64,000 nt of DNA. It comes from Silene conica. Its lineage: Eukaryota > Streptophyta > Magnoliopsida > Caryophyllales > Caryophyllaceae. Below are positions 10,476-21,319 of the stretch, piece by piece (position 1 is the stretch's first letter; every line of letters begins with the position of its first letter). The stretch covers positions 72,617,237 to 72,681,236 of the forward strand of contig CM055316.2 of assembly GCA_029255685.2 (NCBI GenBank), in the 5' to 3' direction. The notes under the pieces were generated by a model. It did no database searches. It saw only the letters and a program-made list of their open reading frames with translations, and had not been told where the DNA came from. A program made the translations under genes and the position numbers.

Positions 10476-10580
10476 GGTCGACCGACCAGATACACGGGTC
10501 GGTCGACCTAGTCCCTGTAATATTGGAATTCCTGCAGTCAGCAGAAAGGTCGGTCGACCTAAAATATGGGTCGGTCGACC
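10476..10580 (+). repeat. Two paired GGTCG modules (10476-10508, 10548-10580)
   Basis: Each module is two 12-bp dyads (GGTCG-RY-CGACC) with starts 21 bp apart and a 9-bp spacer (AGATACACG and TAAAATATG). They lie in the noncoding region after the A frame. Confidence 0.9.
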
Positions 10581-10800
10581 TACCCGTCCGTCACACCCTG
10601 TTCGCTTCTTCCTCGGAATTCGTGCATCATCTTGGGTACTTGAGTGGCACTGCTGGCCACCAAAACCTCCCAGCTTACGCTGGTTTGGGGAGGTTTTTCT
10701 CATGCGCTTCATAATCCTGTGAGTTCTTTCCAGTTTTTCCTTGGTTTTTCTTTTTATTGCATCTTTTCTTTAATTTTGTGAAACCTTTACTTAGGCTAAT

Positions 10801-10835
10801 GCACAATGGGGACATTGTGCGGGTTGGTTTGGGGA
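10801..10835 (+). promoter_or_regulatory. Internal hairpin plus polypurine-like run in A
   Basis: GCACAATG-GGGA-CATTGTGC is an 8-bp perfect stem with a four-base loop (10801-10820), followed by GGGTTGGTTTGGGGA. The same hairpin and run occur in B (16535-16554), C (24318-24337) and, with loop AGGG, in E (42508-42527). It may be a second plus-strand priming site or an RNA signal; this role is inferred. Confidence 0.75.
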
Positions 10836-11611
10836 TTGGTTTCGTGTTACATGCATTGCATTTTTTTCACACGTTTATTGCATTTCCGTATTGCATCGTT
10901 CTTTTCTTTTCCTTGCATATACAAAAAAATCCAAAAAAAAAAATAGAAAAATTTCAAAAATTCCAAAAAAATGCACGTTTATTTTAGCATATAGGTCGAG
11001 TCGGAACGAAAGTATTTCAAGGATGATTTAGCTATCTTACATGTTTATGCCTTTACCTTGCCTTGTCAACTTGTTTTAGTATGAGAGTCTTTCGCATATC
11101 TACGAGTTTTTGTCAACTTGCATATCTTGAGACTTGACTTATACCTTGGCAGCCTACTATACATTCTAAGGTTTAGAGCTTATTTCCTGGTTTCATTCTT
11201 AAACCAGTTGTCTAGGATGTGAGTAGTACTCCCCTTGGAACATGTTACATCAATATGCATAAACATGAGCTTGAATTGCTATATACTTGTTTTACTTTCT
11301 CGTTTTGTGAGTCTTGATACGTGCATTTGGGATCCCTTTTCTCATATTTACCCATAAGCTTCACATAGCCAAAATTGCCTTTTTATTACCCCAAAACTAC
11401 ATCCCATACTTAGCCTACCCTTCCAAGCTAGTATTTGTGGTCTTTGGTTTATTTTTTGAGGCATCTTGGTTTGTATGCTATCATGAGCAAAAAGAGAAAA
11501 GAAAGAAAGAAAGCAAGAAAAGAAAAAAAAAGAACAGAAAAATTCAGAAAAAGAAAGAAAGAAAAGAAAAAAAAAAAAACGAAAAAAAAAAAAAAAATAT
11601 ACAGTGGAGTC

Positions 11612-11644
11612 AGTCGACCGACCACCTTATTGGATCGGTCGACC
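11612..11644 (+). repeat. Paired GGTCG module next to a purine tract in A
   Basis: AGTCGACCGACC and GATCGGTCGACC are spaced 21 bp start to start and directly follow the A/G-rich tract. B (15700-15732) and C (23514-23546) carry the equivalent module in the mirrored place. Confidence 0.88.
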
Positions 11645-12267
11645 AACTGACAATACCAGATTCAAAATTTCGTTCCGGAAATTCCTTTCTTTTATATGTT
11701 ATCACTCCCGTACTTCATTCAAAAATATTTGGGAGTCCTTTCTTATATTCAAATGTGAGAGTTGTGCTACAAAAGAGCACTTTCTTAATATCAAAAACGT
11801 TGTGAAATATGTTGTTGGGAATCGGTTTTACTAGCTTGGCTACTAACCCCACAAATCCAAAAACATCTTAACCACTTTTACCTTTAACCTCACGTACCTT
11901 TCGTACCTCATTTGCATGTATCTAGGTCACTTTAATGAGATTGTTATACAAGGTTGTAGAATTCTTGTTCATGTTAGATTGCAGGCATGTTTTTTTCATG
12001 GGTCGCAGTTAGGTGAGTGTCATGACAAATATACTTCTTTCTATCTTTTACATATACTCACCCTTTGCTTCATGAGTGTCTCGAGCGTACCGCGAGAGTC
12101 CATGGTATTAAGTCTCTATAGTTTCTTTATTTGCAAATCTGACAACCCTATAACTCGTTTGCATGATTTAAATGCTTTCTCATTTTGTACTTGACATTGA
12201 TTTAGGCTAACATGTAAATTTCGCTCTGAGATTGAAATCTTTCCATTAGTTAGGATCGAGTCTATTT

Positions 12268-12305
12268 CTTGCTTGAGGGCAAGCAAGGGTTTGGTTTGGG
12301 GAATT
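12268..12305 (+). promoter_or_regulatory. Hairpin plus polypurine tract before the A 3' LTR
   Basis: CTTGCTTG-AGGG-CAAGCAAG (12268-12287) is an 8-bp perfect stem. It is followed by GGTTTGGTTTGGGGAATTT running into the LTR, which should be the plus-strand primer. B (15045-15082), C (22854-22891) and E (43944-43980) have the same arrangement. Confidence 0.8.
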
Positions 12306-13858
12306 TGATACGTGTCTATTTTATGATGTTTTACATCTATTTTTACACGTATTTGGTCGCTCATTTACTATGTTTTAGCCTTTATTTCCCACAAATTGTG
12401 TACTTTCGTATTTTTATGCACTTTTGCAGATTTATGCGGAAAAGAGACGATTTAGCACCAAATTCGTATCCTCGAGTCTTTTGCTTAATTGAGGAATAAA
12501 TGGAAAGTCAATTGGAGTCAAAGTCAAGTGCCAAAAGTCAAAACAAGAGAAATCCGAAGATTTCCGTACAGAGGCGGTCGACCGACCAGCTAAACGGGTC
12601 GGCCGACCAGTCCTGAATTTTAACTAAGCCCAAATTTCAAGGAATGCCGGAAATAAAAGAAGCCCAACAGGAAGCGGTCGACCGACCCGAATAGTAGGTC
12701 GACCGACCACAACAGAAGCCCAATCGATTCTTTTCGGAAATAAACTAGAGTTAGAGTCTTTAGGAAACTCTAATCTCTTACCCTATATAAGCTAATCTTG
12801 TAGCTAGGGTTTAGATATCTTAGATCTTGATAATCAAGTTTTGCATCGAATCTTTCAGTATCAAGTTTTATCAGATTTAGTTTTGTAATCTTTCAATAAT
12901 TCTCAAGCATTCAATAAAGTTAGTTTTTTTCTGCCCTAATTCCAATTGTGGTAATTACTCTTTTAATCTAGCTTTTTATTATAGTTCTTATTTTTATTAT
13001 AATTGTTAAGTTAGAATCCCAAGCTTTATTGAATCTTGCATGTTTAGATTATTTACTATGTTCTCCATGTTTATTCTCAATTTCATAATCATCTTAACAA
13101 CCATGAGTAGCTAATTTTCATATGTTAGGATGTAGGGGATGAATATGCGTAGGTAAATTGAATTCGAAAGACCGCTTGTAGCAGGACCACGGTCGGCCGA
13201 CTGGAATAGCTGGTCGGTCGACCGAGGCCGTGGTCGGCCGACTGGAGTAGCCGGTCGGTCGACCACCCGCGTATGTTTTCTTATTTCGTCTTTTCTTGTT
13301 AATTATAATATCCTGCAATGAGACCATAAGGAGACTTGTAGGATGTTAGTAATGACCTACCCAAGATTGAAAGATACGGGAAGGGCATTGGTTTACACCT
13401 TAAGACGGATAGGTTACTCAAGGCTGAAAGGTATGTGACCTGGGATTTAGGAATCACCCTTATTGTTGACACCCAATAATTGTGAGACCTAGGAACTAAT
13501 AGCATAGGCCGAAAGGAGCTATTAGGTAGCGTAGACTTAAAAAGATATGTTACACCCCCTTACGCGACTGCAATACATGTTGACCTTAGAATTTATTTTA
13601 CCTTAGCTTTTTATTGCCCAAACATCCTAGCATCCCTTTTATTATATTTTATTCTCATCTTTATTTCTTGTTTTATTTTAATCTTTGCCTTAGATATAGT
13701 AATCAATCAATCAAACCCCCAAAATTGTTACTTTAAAACATTAACATCAAACAATAAACATTCCCCACCTCCTTGTGGTTCGACCCTGACTTTCACTATC
13801 TATTGTTAAAGTTAGGAATTATAAATTTTATCTTTGGTACCCTCAACGACGGGCATCA
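12306..13858 (+). repeat. 3' LTR of element A
   Basis: This 1553-bp copy repeats 7612-9165 with a few substitutions and a one-base loss. Paired modules lie at 12576-12608, 12676-12708, 13191-13223 and 13232-13264. It ends GGGCATCA before the duplication CTAGG at 13859-13863. Confidence 0.95.
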
Positions 13859-13863
13859 CTAGG

Positions 13864-15044
13864 TCTCACAATTATTGGGTGTCAACAATAAGGGTGATTC
13901 CTAAATCCCAGGTCACATACCTTTTAGCCTTGAGTAACCTATCCGTCTTAAGGTGTAAACCAATGCCCTTCCCGTATCTTTCAATCTTGGGTAGGTCATT
14001 ACTAACATCCTACAAATCTCCTTATGGTCTCATTGCAGGATATTATAATTAACAAGAAAATACGAAATAAGAAAACATACGCGGGTGGTCGACCGACCGG
14101 CTACTCCAGTCGGCCGACCACGGCCTCGGTCGACCGACCAGCTATTCCAGTCGGCCGACCGTGGTCCTGCTACAAGTCGGTCTTTCGAATTCTATTTACC
14201 TACGCATATTCATCCCCTACATCCTAACATATGAAAATTAGCTACTCATGGTTGTTAAGATGATTATGAAATTGAGAATAAACATGGAGAACATAGTAAA
14301 TAATCTAAACATGCAAGATTCAATAAAGCTTGGGATTCTAACTTAACAATTATAATAAAAATAAGAACTATAATAAAAAGCTAGATTAAAAGAGTAATTA
14401 CCACAATTGGAATTAGGGCAGAAAGAAACTAACTTTATTGAATGCTTGAGAATTATTGAAAGATTACAAAACTAAATCTGATAAAACTTGATACTGAAAG
14501 ATTCGATGCAAAACTTGATTATCAAGATCTAAGATATCTAAACCCTAGCTACAAGATTAGCTTATATAGGGTAAGAGATTAGAGTTTCCTAAAGACTCTA
14601 ATTCTAGTTTATTTCCGAAAAGAGTTGCATGGGCTTCGTTATGGTCGGCCGACCCGTTTAGCTGGTCGGTCGACCGCTTCTTGCTGGGCTTCTCTTATTT
14701 CCGGCCCTTCTTGAAAATTGGGCTTTATGAAAATCAGGCCTGGTCGGCCGACCCGTTTTGCTGGTCGGTCGACCGCTTCTGTACGGAAATATTCGGATTT
14801 CTTTTGATTTGACTCTTGGTACTTGATTTTGACTCTAGTTGACTTTCCATTTATTCCTTAATTAAGCAAAAGACTTGAGGATACGAATTTTGTGCTAAAT
14901 CGTCTATTTTCCGCATAAATCTGCAAAAGTGCATAAAAATACGAAAGTACACAATTTGTGGGAAATAAAGGCTAAAACATAGTAAATGAGCGACCAAATA
15001 CGTGTAAAAATAGATGTAAAACATCATAAAATAGACACGTATCA
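13864..15044 (-). repeat. 3' LTR of B, remainder (U3, R and proximal U5)
   Basis: This continues the minus-strand LTR begun at 7241. Paired modules lie at 14087-14119, 14128-14160, 14643-14675 and 14742-14774, as in A but mirrored. It ends at ATAGACACGTATCA, the complement of the TGATACGTGTC start. Confidence 0.93.
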
Positions 15045-15082
15045 AATTCCCCAAACCAAACCCTTGCTTGCCCTCAAGCAAG
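15045..15082 (-). promoter_or_regulatory. Polypurine tract and hairpin of B
   Basis: On the minus strand, the 8-bp stem hairpin (15063-15082) precedes GGTTTGGTTTGGGGAATT and then the 3' LTR. The arrangement is identical to that in A and C. Confidence 0.8.
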
Positions 15083-15699
15083 AAATAGACTCGATCTTAA
15101 CTAATGGAACGATTTCAATCTCAGAGCGAAATTTACATGTTAGCCTAAACCAATGTCAAGTACAAAATGAGAAAGCATTTAAATCATGCAAACGAGTTAT
15201 AGGGTTGTCAGATTTGCAAATAAAGAAACTATAGAGACTTAATACCATGGACTCTCGCGGTACGCTCGAGACACTCATGAAGCAAAGGGTGAGTATATGT
15301 AAAAGATAGAAAGAAGTATATTTGTCATGACACTCACCTAACTGCGACCCATGAAAAACATGCCTGCAATCTAATATGAACAAGAATTCTACAACCTTGT
15401 ATAACAATCTCATTAAATGACCCAGATACATGCAATTGGGGTAATGAAAGATATGTGAGATAAAAGGTAAAAGTGGTTAAGATGTTTTTGGAATTGTGGG
15501 GTTAGTAGCCAAGCTAGTAAAACCGGTTCCCAATAACATATTTCACAACTTTTGATATTAAGAAAGTGCTCTTTTGTAGCACAACTCTCACATTAAAAAT
15601 AAGAAAGGACTCCCCAATATTTTTGAATGAAGTACGGGAGTGATAACAAATAAAAGAAAAGGATTATAGAACGAAATTTGCATTTTGATGCTGTCAGGT

Positions 15700-15732
15700 G
15701 GTCGACCGACCTATAGAGGCGGTCGGTCGACT
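15700..15732 (-). repeat. Paired GGTCG module beside the purine tract of B
   Basis: GGTCGACCGACC and GGTCGGTCGACT are 21 bp apart, adjoining the A/G-rich tract (read on the minus strand). Confidence 0.88.
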
Positions 15733-16776
15733 GACTTTCTGTGTGTTTTGATTTTTTCGTTTTTCTTTTCTTTATTTCTTTTTCTGAATTTTTCTGTTCT
15801 TTTTCTTTTTTTTTTCTTTCTTGCTTTCTTTCTTTTCTCTTTTTGCTCATGATAGCATACAAACCAAGATGCCTCAAAAAAATAATCCAAAGACCACAGA
15901 TACTAGCTTAGAAAGGTAGGCTAAATATGGGATGTAGTTTTTTTGGGAAATAAAAAGGCAATTTTGGCTATGTGAAGCTTATGGGTGAATAAGAGAAAAG
16001 GGATCCCAAATGCACGTATCAAGACTCACAAAACGAGAAAGTAAAACAAGTATATAGCAATTCAAGTTCATGTTTATGCATATTGATGTAACATGTTCCA
16101 AGGGGAGTACTACTCACATCCTAGACGACTGGTTTAAGGATGAAACCATGAATAAGGCTCTAAAACTTAGAATGTATAAGTAGGTCGCCAAGGTATAAGT
16201 CAAGTCTCAAGATATACAAATTGACAAGAACTCGTAGATATGCAAAAGACTCTTAGACTAAAAAAAAGTTGACAAGGCAAGGTAAAGGCATAAACATGTA
16301 AGATAGCTAAATCATCCTTGAAATACTTTCGTTCCGACTCGACCTATATGCTAAAATAAACGTGCATTTTTTTTGGAATTTTTTTGAATTTTTTTTTTTT
16401 TTTTTTTTTTTTAATTTTTTTGGATTTTTGTATATATAAGGAAAATAAAGAAAAGAACGATGCAAGACAGAAATGCAGTAAACGTGTGACAAAATGCAAT
16501 GCATGTAACACGAAACCAATCCCCAAACCAACCCGCACAATGTCCCCATTGTGCATTAGCCTAAGTAAAGGTTTCACAAAATTAAAGAAAAGATGCAATA
16601 AAAAGAAAAAACCAAGGAAAAACTGGAAAGAACTCACAGGATTATGAAGCGCATGAGAAAAACCTCCCCAAACCAGCGTAAGCTGGGAGGTTTTGGTGGC
16701 CAGCAGTGCCACTCAAGTATCCAGGTCAACTTTACGAGCTCCAAGGAAGAAAAACGAAAGACGGTAGCGGACAGTA

Positions 16777-16809
16777 GGTCGACCGACCGATGATTCTGGT
16801 CGGTCGACC
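16777..16809 (-). repeat. Paired GGTCG module in the B 3' region
   Basis: GGTCGACCGACC, nine bases, then GGTCGGTCGACC. It lies about 190 bp past the end of the gag-protease frame. Confidence 0.9.
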
Positions 16810-16996
16810 AGCGGAGTTCTGGAGGTCTTCGTTTTTTTTTTTTTTTCGTAAATCCTGAAAAAGCAAGAAAATATGTGCGCCCAACAATGCGCGAGATGCC
16901 CGGAATGATTCGAAAAGTCTTAACTACTAGCAAACAAAACTAAAAAGTCTGACACAACATAAAGTAAATTGTCTTAAAATTGCTACTTAAAAACAA

Positions 16997-19867
16997 CTAT
17001 CCGCTGAAGATGCGGAAAATATCCGACCACGGCTTCTGACGGCATGCCGTAGTCTCCACGGTGTTTGCTTTAGTGGCAAAACACATCTTCTTTCCTCCAT
17101 CGCAAAGCATATGCGACGGTCTCTCCTCTTGAGCCTGCCTCTTCTTCTTTTTCTCCTCTCGATCCACGACGTCTGGATCCTCATCTTCTTCATAGCTTAG
17201 GCATCCCATTCCTCCTCTCTGGATGATGACTTCCTTTTCCTTGGGTTTCCCCAAACCAGTTCCTGTAATAGTCACGACAGAAGTGTCCTCCCTACTGCTC
17301 CCAATCTGGGGCGGAGGTGTAAAAACAGATACAGGAACAGGTAATAAAGTGGGAGAAGTAGTGATGACCTCATACTTTTTCTTAGAAGTGATAGCATTAC
17401 ATGTGATGGGGGTCATAGCATCCTTCTTCCTATAGGATAGGCCATAGATAATAGAATGTTTGCCTACCTTGAAAGTTAGAGTTCCAGTGCCTACATCTAT
17501 AATGGCACCTGCAGTGTGAAGAAAGGGTCTTCCTAGAATTATGGGTATATGGGCATCCTCTGGGATGTCCAAAACAACAAAGTCGACTGGGAAGAAAAAC
17601 CTGTCAATACGCACAGGGATGTTTTCTAACACCCCTACAGGTTCCATAGATGTGCGATCTGCCATCTGGACTGTCATACTGGTCACTGCAAATTCGGTCA
17701 TTCCTAGTTTTAAGGCAACGCTTAGGGGCATGACACTTATACTAGCACCTAAATCGCATAGAGCCTTCTTAACTGGGAATGTTCCTATATTACAGGGGAC
17801 AGAAAAACTTCCAGGGTCCTCTAGTTTATGAGGGGCAATGACATGAGTTAAAAAACTGGATGACTCTTCAGTGAGAGCCACAGACTCAACCTTTTCTAGA
17901 GACCTCTTTCTTGACAAAAGCTGTCTCATGAATTTAAGATAAGAAGGAACTTGTTGAACTAATTCTAAAAATGGGACTTGAACATTTAATGAACGAATCA
18001 CATCCTTAAATTTGTCAAAAGATACCTGATCCTTTGAAGGCACGAGTCTCTCTGGAAAAGGAGCAGCTGAGGACTCCGTATTTGCAGCCCTTTTTAAAAA
18101 CCTGGGGGTCTTATCACCCCGGAAAATAAAATCCCGCAAGTTGTTCGACAATTCTGGACGAAAGGGAACTTCTGGTTCTGCTTCAGTGGTCGGTCGACCA
18201 GTATCTTCGGTCGGTCGACCAGTCTCCTGTTCAGGCGAAAATTTCGGATCCTGCTCCGCGGTCGGTCGACCAGATTCTTCGGTCGGTCGACCGCCTTCAC
18301 TGCTACTCGCCTTTTTTTCTTTCTCAGCCCCCACTTTGGCTCCACTTCGCAGGGTTACGACGTTAAGAGTCTCCTTCTTCTGGTCCGGTTTGGTTGGAAG
18401 TTGACCCGGAGCCCTAGTATCATTTTTGCTCGCGATCTGAGCAATCTGGGACTCTAACATCTTCATCCCTGCCTCTCTAGCCTGCGACTCCTTCTGAACC
18501 AACCCAATAAGATTTTGGATAAGAGCGTCTGTGTTGGGTGGCGGATTAGAAGGTGGTTGAGGGTTGAAAGGTGGTCTTTGGAAATTTTGTTTATGTGGGG
18601 GTACATAGGTGGAATTTTGCTGAGGTTGCATGTGCTGTGGGTTTTGAACATTCTGGCTTGTCCACCTTAAGTTGGGATGGACATTATTATTATTTGGATC
18701 ATAGAAATTGTTCCCACGATAATGCTGAAAAGCGGCACATGTTTCATTAGATGAAGTACAGAACTTTGACACATGCCCTTCTCCACCGCACCTCTCACAA
18801 GCAAAGGGCCCGTCCTGAACGGCGTTCACCTGGTATATTCCTCCCTTGCTTCCACTCCCTAGATCGAGCTTTCCTGCAGCCTCAAACTTTTCCAACTTGG
18901 CCGTTAAGGCCTCAATTGCTGACAGGTTGTACTCAGATTTTCTCTGATTTCCTCTGGAAGTACCATGCTCAGCGCGGTGCACAACAACATCTTCTATTAA
19001 CTTGAGACCCTTAGTCTCTCCTGAATTATCCTGGAATCTTCCATTAGCTGCAGCATCTAGGTAGGCCCTGTTGTCATCATAGAGGCCATTGTAGAACTGG
19101 TTGCAAAGAAACCATTGTTCGAATCCGTGATGTGGTATGGATCGAACAAGTCTCTTGAACCTGTCCCACGCCTCGCTAAAGTCTTCATTGGGACCTTGCT
19201 TGAAATTGGTGATCTGCGCTCTTAAAGCATTTGTCTTTGATGCAGAGTAATATTTCCTGTAGAATGCTAAGGCTAAGGTGTTCCAATCTGTAACTCCCGC
19301 AGCAGTGCGGTCAAGGTCTCTGTACCACTCTCTCGCAGAGTCCCTAAGGGAGAAGATAAACATGGTCTGTTTAATCTGGTCCTGCGTCACTCCTTCTGGG
19401 GGTGCTATAGAGCATATGTAATCTGTGAAGATTTCAATATGCTTAGCAGCATCCTCATTGGCCGAGCCTCCAAATTGGTTTCTTTCAACCATAGTAATAT
19501 AGGCAGGCTTGGCCTCGAATGGCTTCCCAGTACCTGCAGGTAAAGTGAACCCTTTGTATAGGTCCTTTGCCTGAGGCATGGAGTGACTGGCAATAGTAGC
19601 TTCCTCTGTCATGTTCTCTTCTTCTTTAGGAAAAACTGGAAAGTAGGTAAAAGATGGTGTTTTTGGTGAAGGTGGATTGATAGGTGAATTTGGTTGTGAA
19701 GGTGGTGTTTTTGGTGAAGATGGTGGTAATTCGAATAAGCCTTCTTGAAATAAGGAAGATGGTGAGCCTCCTTCCTGATTTGCTAGAAGTTGCTTTCTTC
19801 TTTCTCTAAGAGTCCTCTCAATTTCGAGGTCAAGTGGTAGGAGTTCTCCTTGAACTGACCTGCGCAT
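16997..19867 (-). CDS. gag: Element B gag-protease polyprotein (956 aa, intact)
   Basis: The frame starts at ATG 19867, about 100 bp inside the primer site, and is open throughout. A proline-rich stretch (residues of about 45-80) leads to an Athila gag domain (about 105-310; REWYRDLDR, GPNEDFSEAWDRFKRLV and CNQFYNGLYDD). A CCHC knuckle CERCGGEGHVSKFC is at 357-370. A linker with four GRPT tetrapeptides (about 525-562) is followed by an aspartic protease with CDLGASISVMP (catalytic D705) and [12 protein letters not shown]. The tail ends KPWSDIFRIFSG. The frame stops there, with no RT after it. The protein would make particles and process itself; polymerase and integrase must come from another element. 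It is very similar to the C protein. Confidence 0.92.
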   Translation of the reverse strand: MRRSVQGELLPLDLEIERTLRERRKQLLANQEGGSPSSLFQEGLFELPPSSPKTPPSQPNSPINPPSPKTPSFTYFPVFPKEEENMTEEATIASHSMPQAKDLYKGFTLPAGTGKPFEAKPAYITMVERNQFGGSANEDAAKHIEIFTDYICSIAPPEGVTQDQIKQTMFIFSLRDSAREWYRDLDRTAAGVTDWNTLALAFYRKYYSASKTNALRAQITNFKQGPNEDFSEAWDRFKRLVRSIPHHGFEQWFLCNQFYNGLYDDNRAYLDAAANGRFQDNSGETKGLKLIEDVVVHRAEHGTSRGNQRKSEYNLSAIEALTAKLEKFEAAGKLDLGSGSKGGIYQVNAVQDGPFACERCGGEGHVSKFCTSSNETCAAFQHYRGNNFYDPNNNNVHPNLRWTSQNVQNPQHMQPQQNSTYVPPHKQNFQRPPFNPQPPSNPPPNTDALIQNLIGLVQKESQAREAGMKMLESQIAQIASKNDTRAPGQLPTKPDQKKETLNVVTLRSGAKVGAEKEKKASSSEGGRPTEESGRPTAEQDPKFSPEQETGRPTEDTGRPTTEAEPEVPFRPELSNNLRDFIFRGDKTPRFLKRAANTESSAAPFPERLVPSKDQVSFDKFKDVIRSLNVQVPFLELVQQVPSYLKFMRQLLSRKRSLEKVESVALTEESSSFLTHVIAPHKLEDPGSFSVPCNIGTFPVKKALCDLGASISVMPLSVALKLGMTEFAVTSMTVQMADRTSMEPVGVLENIPVRIDRFFFPVDFVVLDIPEDAHIPIILGRPFLHTAGAIIDVGTGTLTFKVGKHSIIYGLSYRKKDAMTPITCNAITSKKKYEVITTSPTLLPVPVSVFTPPPQIGSSREDTSVVTITGTGLGKPKEKEVIIQRGGMGCLSYEEDEDPDVVDREEKKKKRQAQEERPSHMLCDGGKKMCFATKANTVETTACRQKPWSDIFRIFSG
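18188..18292 (-). repeat. Two in-frame paired GGTCG modules in B gag
   Basis: Modules at 18188-18220 and 18260-18292 read as GRPT-x3-GRPT on the coding strand. All four boxes use the codons GGT CGA CCG ACC exactly. The 21-bp spacing equals seven codons. Confidence 0.92.
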
Positions 19868-19969
19868 AAGATGGAAACTACAAGAAAAAAGGGAGAAAGT
19901 TTAAGGAACAAAAAGTTCCTTAAACAAAAAGGGAAACAAAAACAAAAAACAATAAACACTGGCGTCACC

Positions 19970-19987
19970 TCCCCGGCAACGGCGCCA
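19970..19987 (-). promoter_or_regulatory. Primer binding site of B (tRNA-Asp)
   Basis: The complement of TGGCGCCGTTGCCGGGGA lies five bases inside the 5' LTR. It matches the 3' end of tRNA-Asp, as in A, C and E. Confidence 0.88.
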
Positions 19988-19992
19988 AAATT

Positions 19993-21319
19993 TGATGCCC
20001 GTCGTTGAGGGTACCAAAGATAAAATTTATAATTCCTAACTTTAACAATAGATAGTGAAAGTCAGGGTCGAACCACAAGGAGGTGGGGAATGTTTATTGT
20101 TTGATGTTAATGTTTTAAAGTAACAATTTTGGGGGTTTGATTGATTGATTACTATATCTAAGGCAAAGATTAAAATAAAACAAGAAATAAAGATGAGAAT
20201 AAAATATAATAAAAGGGATGCTAGGATGTTTGGGTAATAAAAAGCTAAGGTAAAATAAATTCTAAGGTCAACATGTATTGCAGTCGCGTAAGGGGGTGTA
20301 ACATATCTTTTTAAGTCTATGCTACCTAATAGCTCCTTTCGGCCTATGCTATTAGTTCCTAGGTCTCACAATTATTGGGTGTCAACAATAAGGGTGATTC
20401 CTAAATCCCAGGTCACATACCTTTCAGCCTTGAGTAACTTATCCGTCTTAAGGTATAAACCAATGCCCTTCCCGTATCTTTCAATCTTGGGTAGGTCATT
20501 ACTAACATCCTACAAATCTCCTTATGGTCTCATTGCAGGATATTATAATTAACAAGAAAAGACGAAATAAGAAAACATACGCGGGTGGTCGACCGACCGG
20601 CTACTCCAGTCGGCCGACCACGGCCTCGGTCGACCGACCAGCTATTCCAGTCGGCCGACCGTGGTCCTGCTACAAGTCGGTCTTTCGAATTCTATTTACC
20701 TACGCATATTCATCCCCTACATCCTAACATATGAAAATTAGCTACTCATGGTTGTTAAGATGATTATGAAATTGAGAATAAACAAGGAGAACATAGTAAA
20801 TAATCTAAACATGCAAGATTCAATAAAGCTTGGGATTCTAACTTAACAATTATAATAAAAATAAGAGCTATAATAAAAAGCAAGATTAAAAGAGTAATTA
20901 CCACAATTGGAATTAGGGCAGAAAGAAACTAACTTTATTAAATGCTTGAGAATTATTGAAAGATTACAAAACTAAATCTGATAAAACTTGATACTGAAAG
21001 ATTCGATGCAAAACTTGATTATCAAGATCTAAGATATCTAAACCCTAGCTACAAGATTAGCTTATATAGGGTAAGAGATTAGAGTTTCCTAAAGACTCTA
21101 ATTCTAGTTTATTTCCGAAAAGAGTTGCATGGGCTTCGTTCTGGTCGGCCGACCCGTTTAGCTGGTCGGTCGACCGCTTCTTGCTGGGCTTCTCTTATTT
21201 CCGGCCCTTCTTGAAAATTGGGCTTTATGAAAATCAGGCCTAGTCGGCCGACCCGTTTTGCTGGTCGGTCGACCGCTTCTGTACGGAAATATTCGGATTT
21301 CTTTTGATTTGACTCTTGG
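19993..21319 (-). repeat. 5' LTR of B, main part
   Basis: This begins TGATGCCCGTCG in plus orientation and is cut by element C at 21319/21320. The last 225 bp resume at 29391-29615. Modules lie at 20587-20619, 20628-20660, 21143-21175 and 21242-21274. Confidence 0.93.

Larger units (their letters stand above)
10259..12305 (+). other. Element A 3' noncoding region with conserved blocks
   Basis: No convincing protein is encoded. The stretch holds paired modules (10476-10580 and 11612-11644), a hairpin with a polypurine-like run (10801-10835), an A/G-rich tract (about 11480-11597) and blocks also found in E: about 11241-11267 and 12071-12102, the second identical over about 32 bases. The region ends in a hairpin plus polypurine tract against the 3' LTR. 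Confidence 0.8.
7612..13858 (+). mobile_element. Element A: small Athila-type element with a chimeric ORF
   Basis: A is 6247 bp with LTRs of 1554 bp (7612-9165) and 1553 bp (12306-13858). It is flanked by the duplication CTAGG at 7607-7611 and 13859-13863. It uses the tRNA-Asp primer site and shares LTRs, leader and 3' noncoding blocks with B and C. Its only sizeable frame is 9245-10258; protease, RT, RNase H and integrase are absent. I see roughly ten differences between its LTRs. It is nested in the LTR of a relative. Confidence 0.95.
15083..16996 (-). other. Element B 3' noncoding region
   Basis: No protein-like frame is seen, and RT, RNase H and integrase are missing. The region holds the conserved blocks (about 15249-15283 and 16068-16095), a pyrimidine-rich tract (about 15740-15845), a T-run (about 16370-16412), the internal hairpin (16535-16554) and two paired modules. 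Confidence 0.8.

Noticed and set aside
11435-11805. Lys/Glu-rich frames over A-rich tracts (also 43155-43507)
   Set aside because: These are low-complexity translations of purine runs and differ in frame and length between related elements.
13859-15044. Treating the LTR pieces at 7241-7611 and 13864-15044 as separate solo or truncated LTRs
   Set aside because: They join exactly across element A with the CTAGG duplication and give the full 1552 bp of B.
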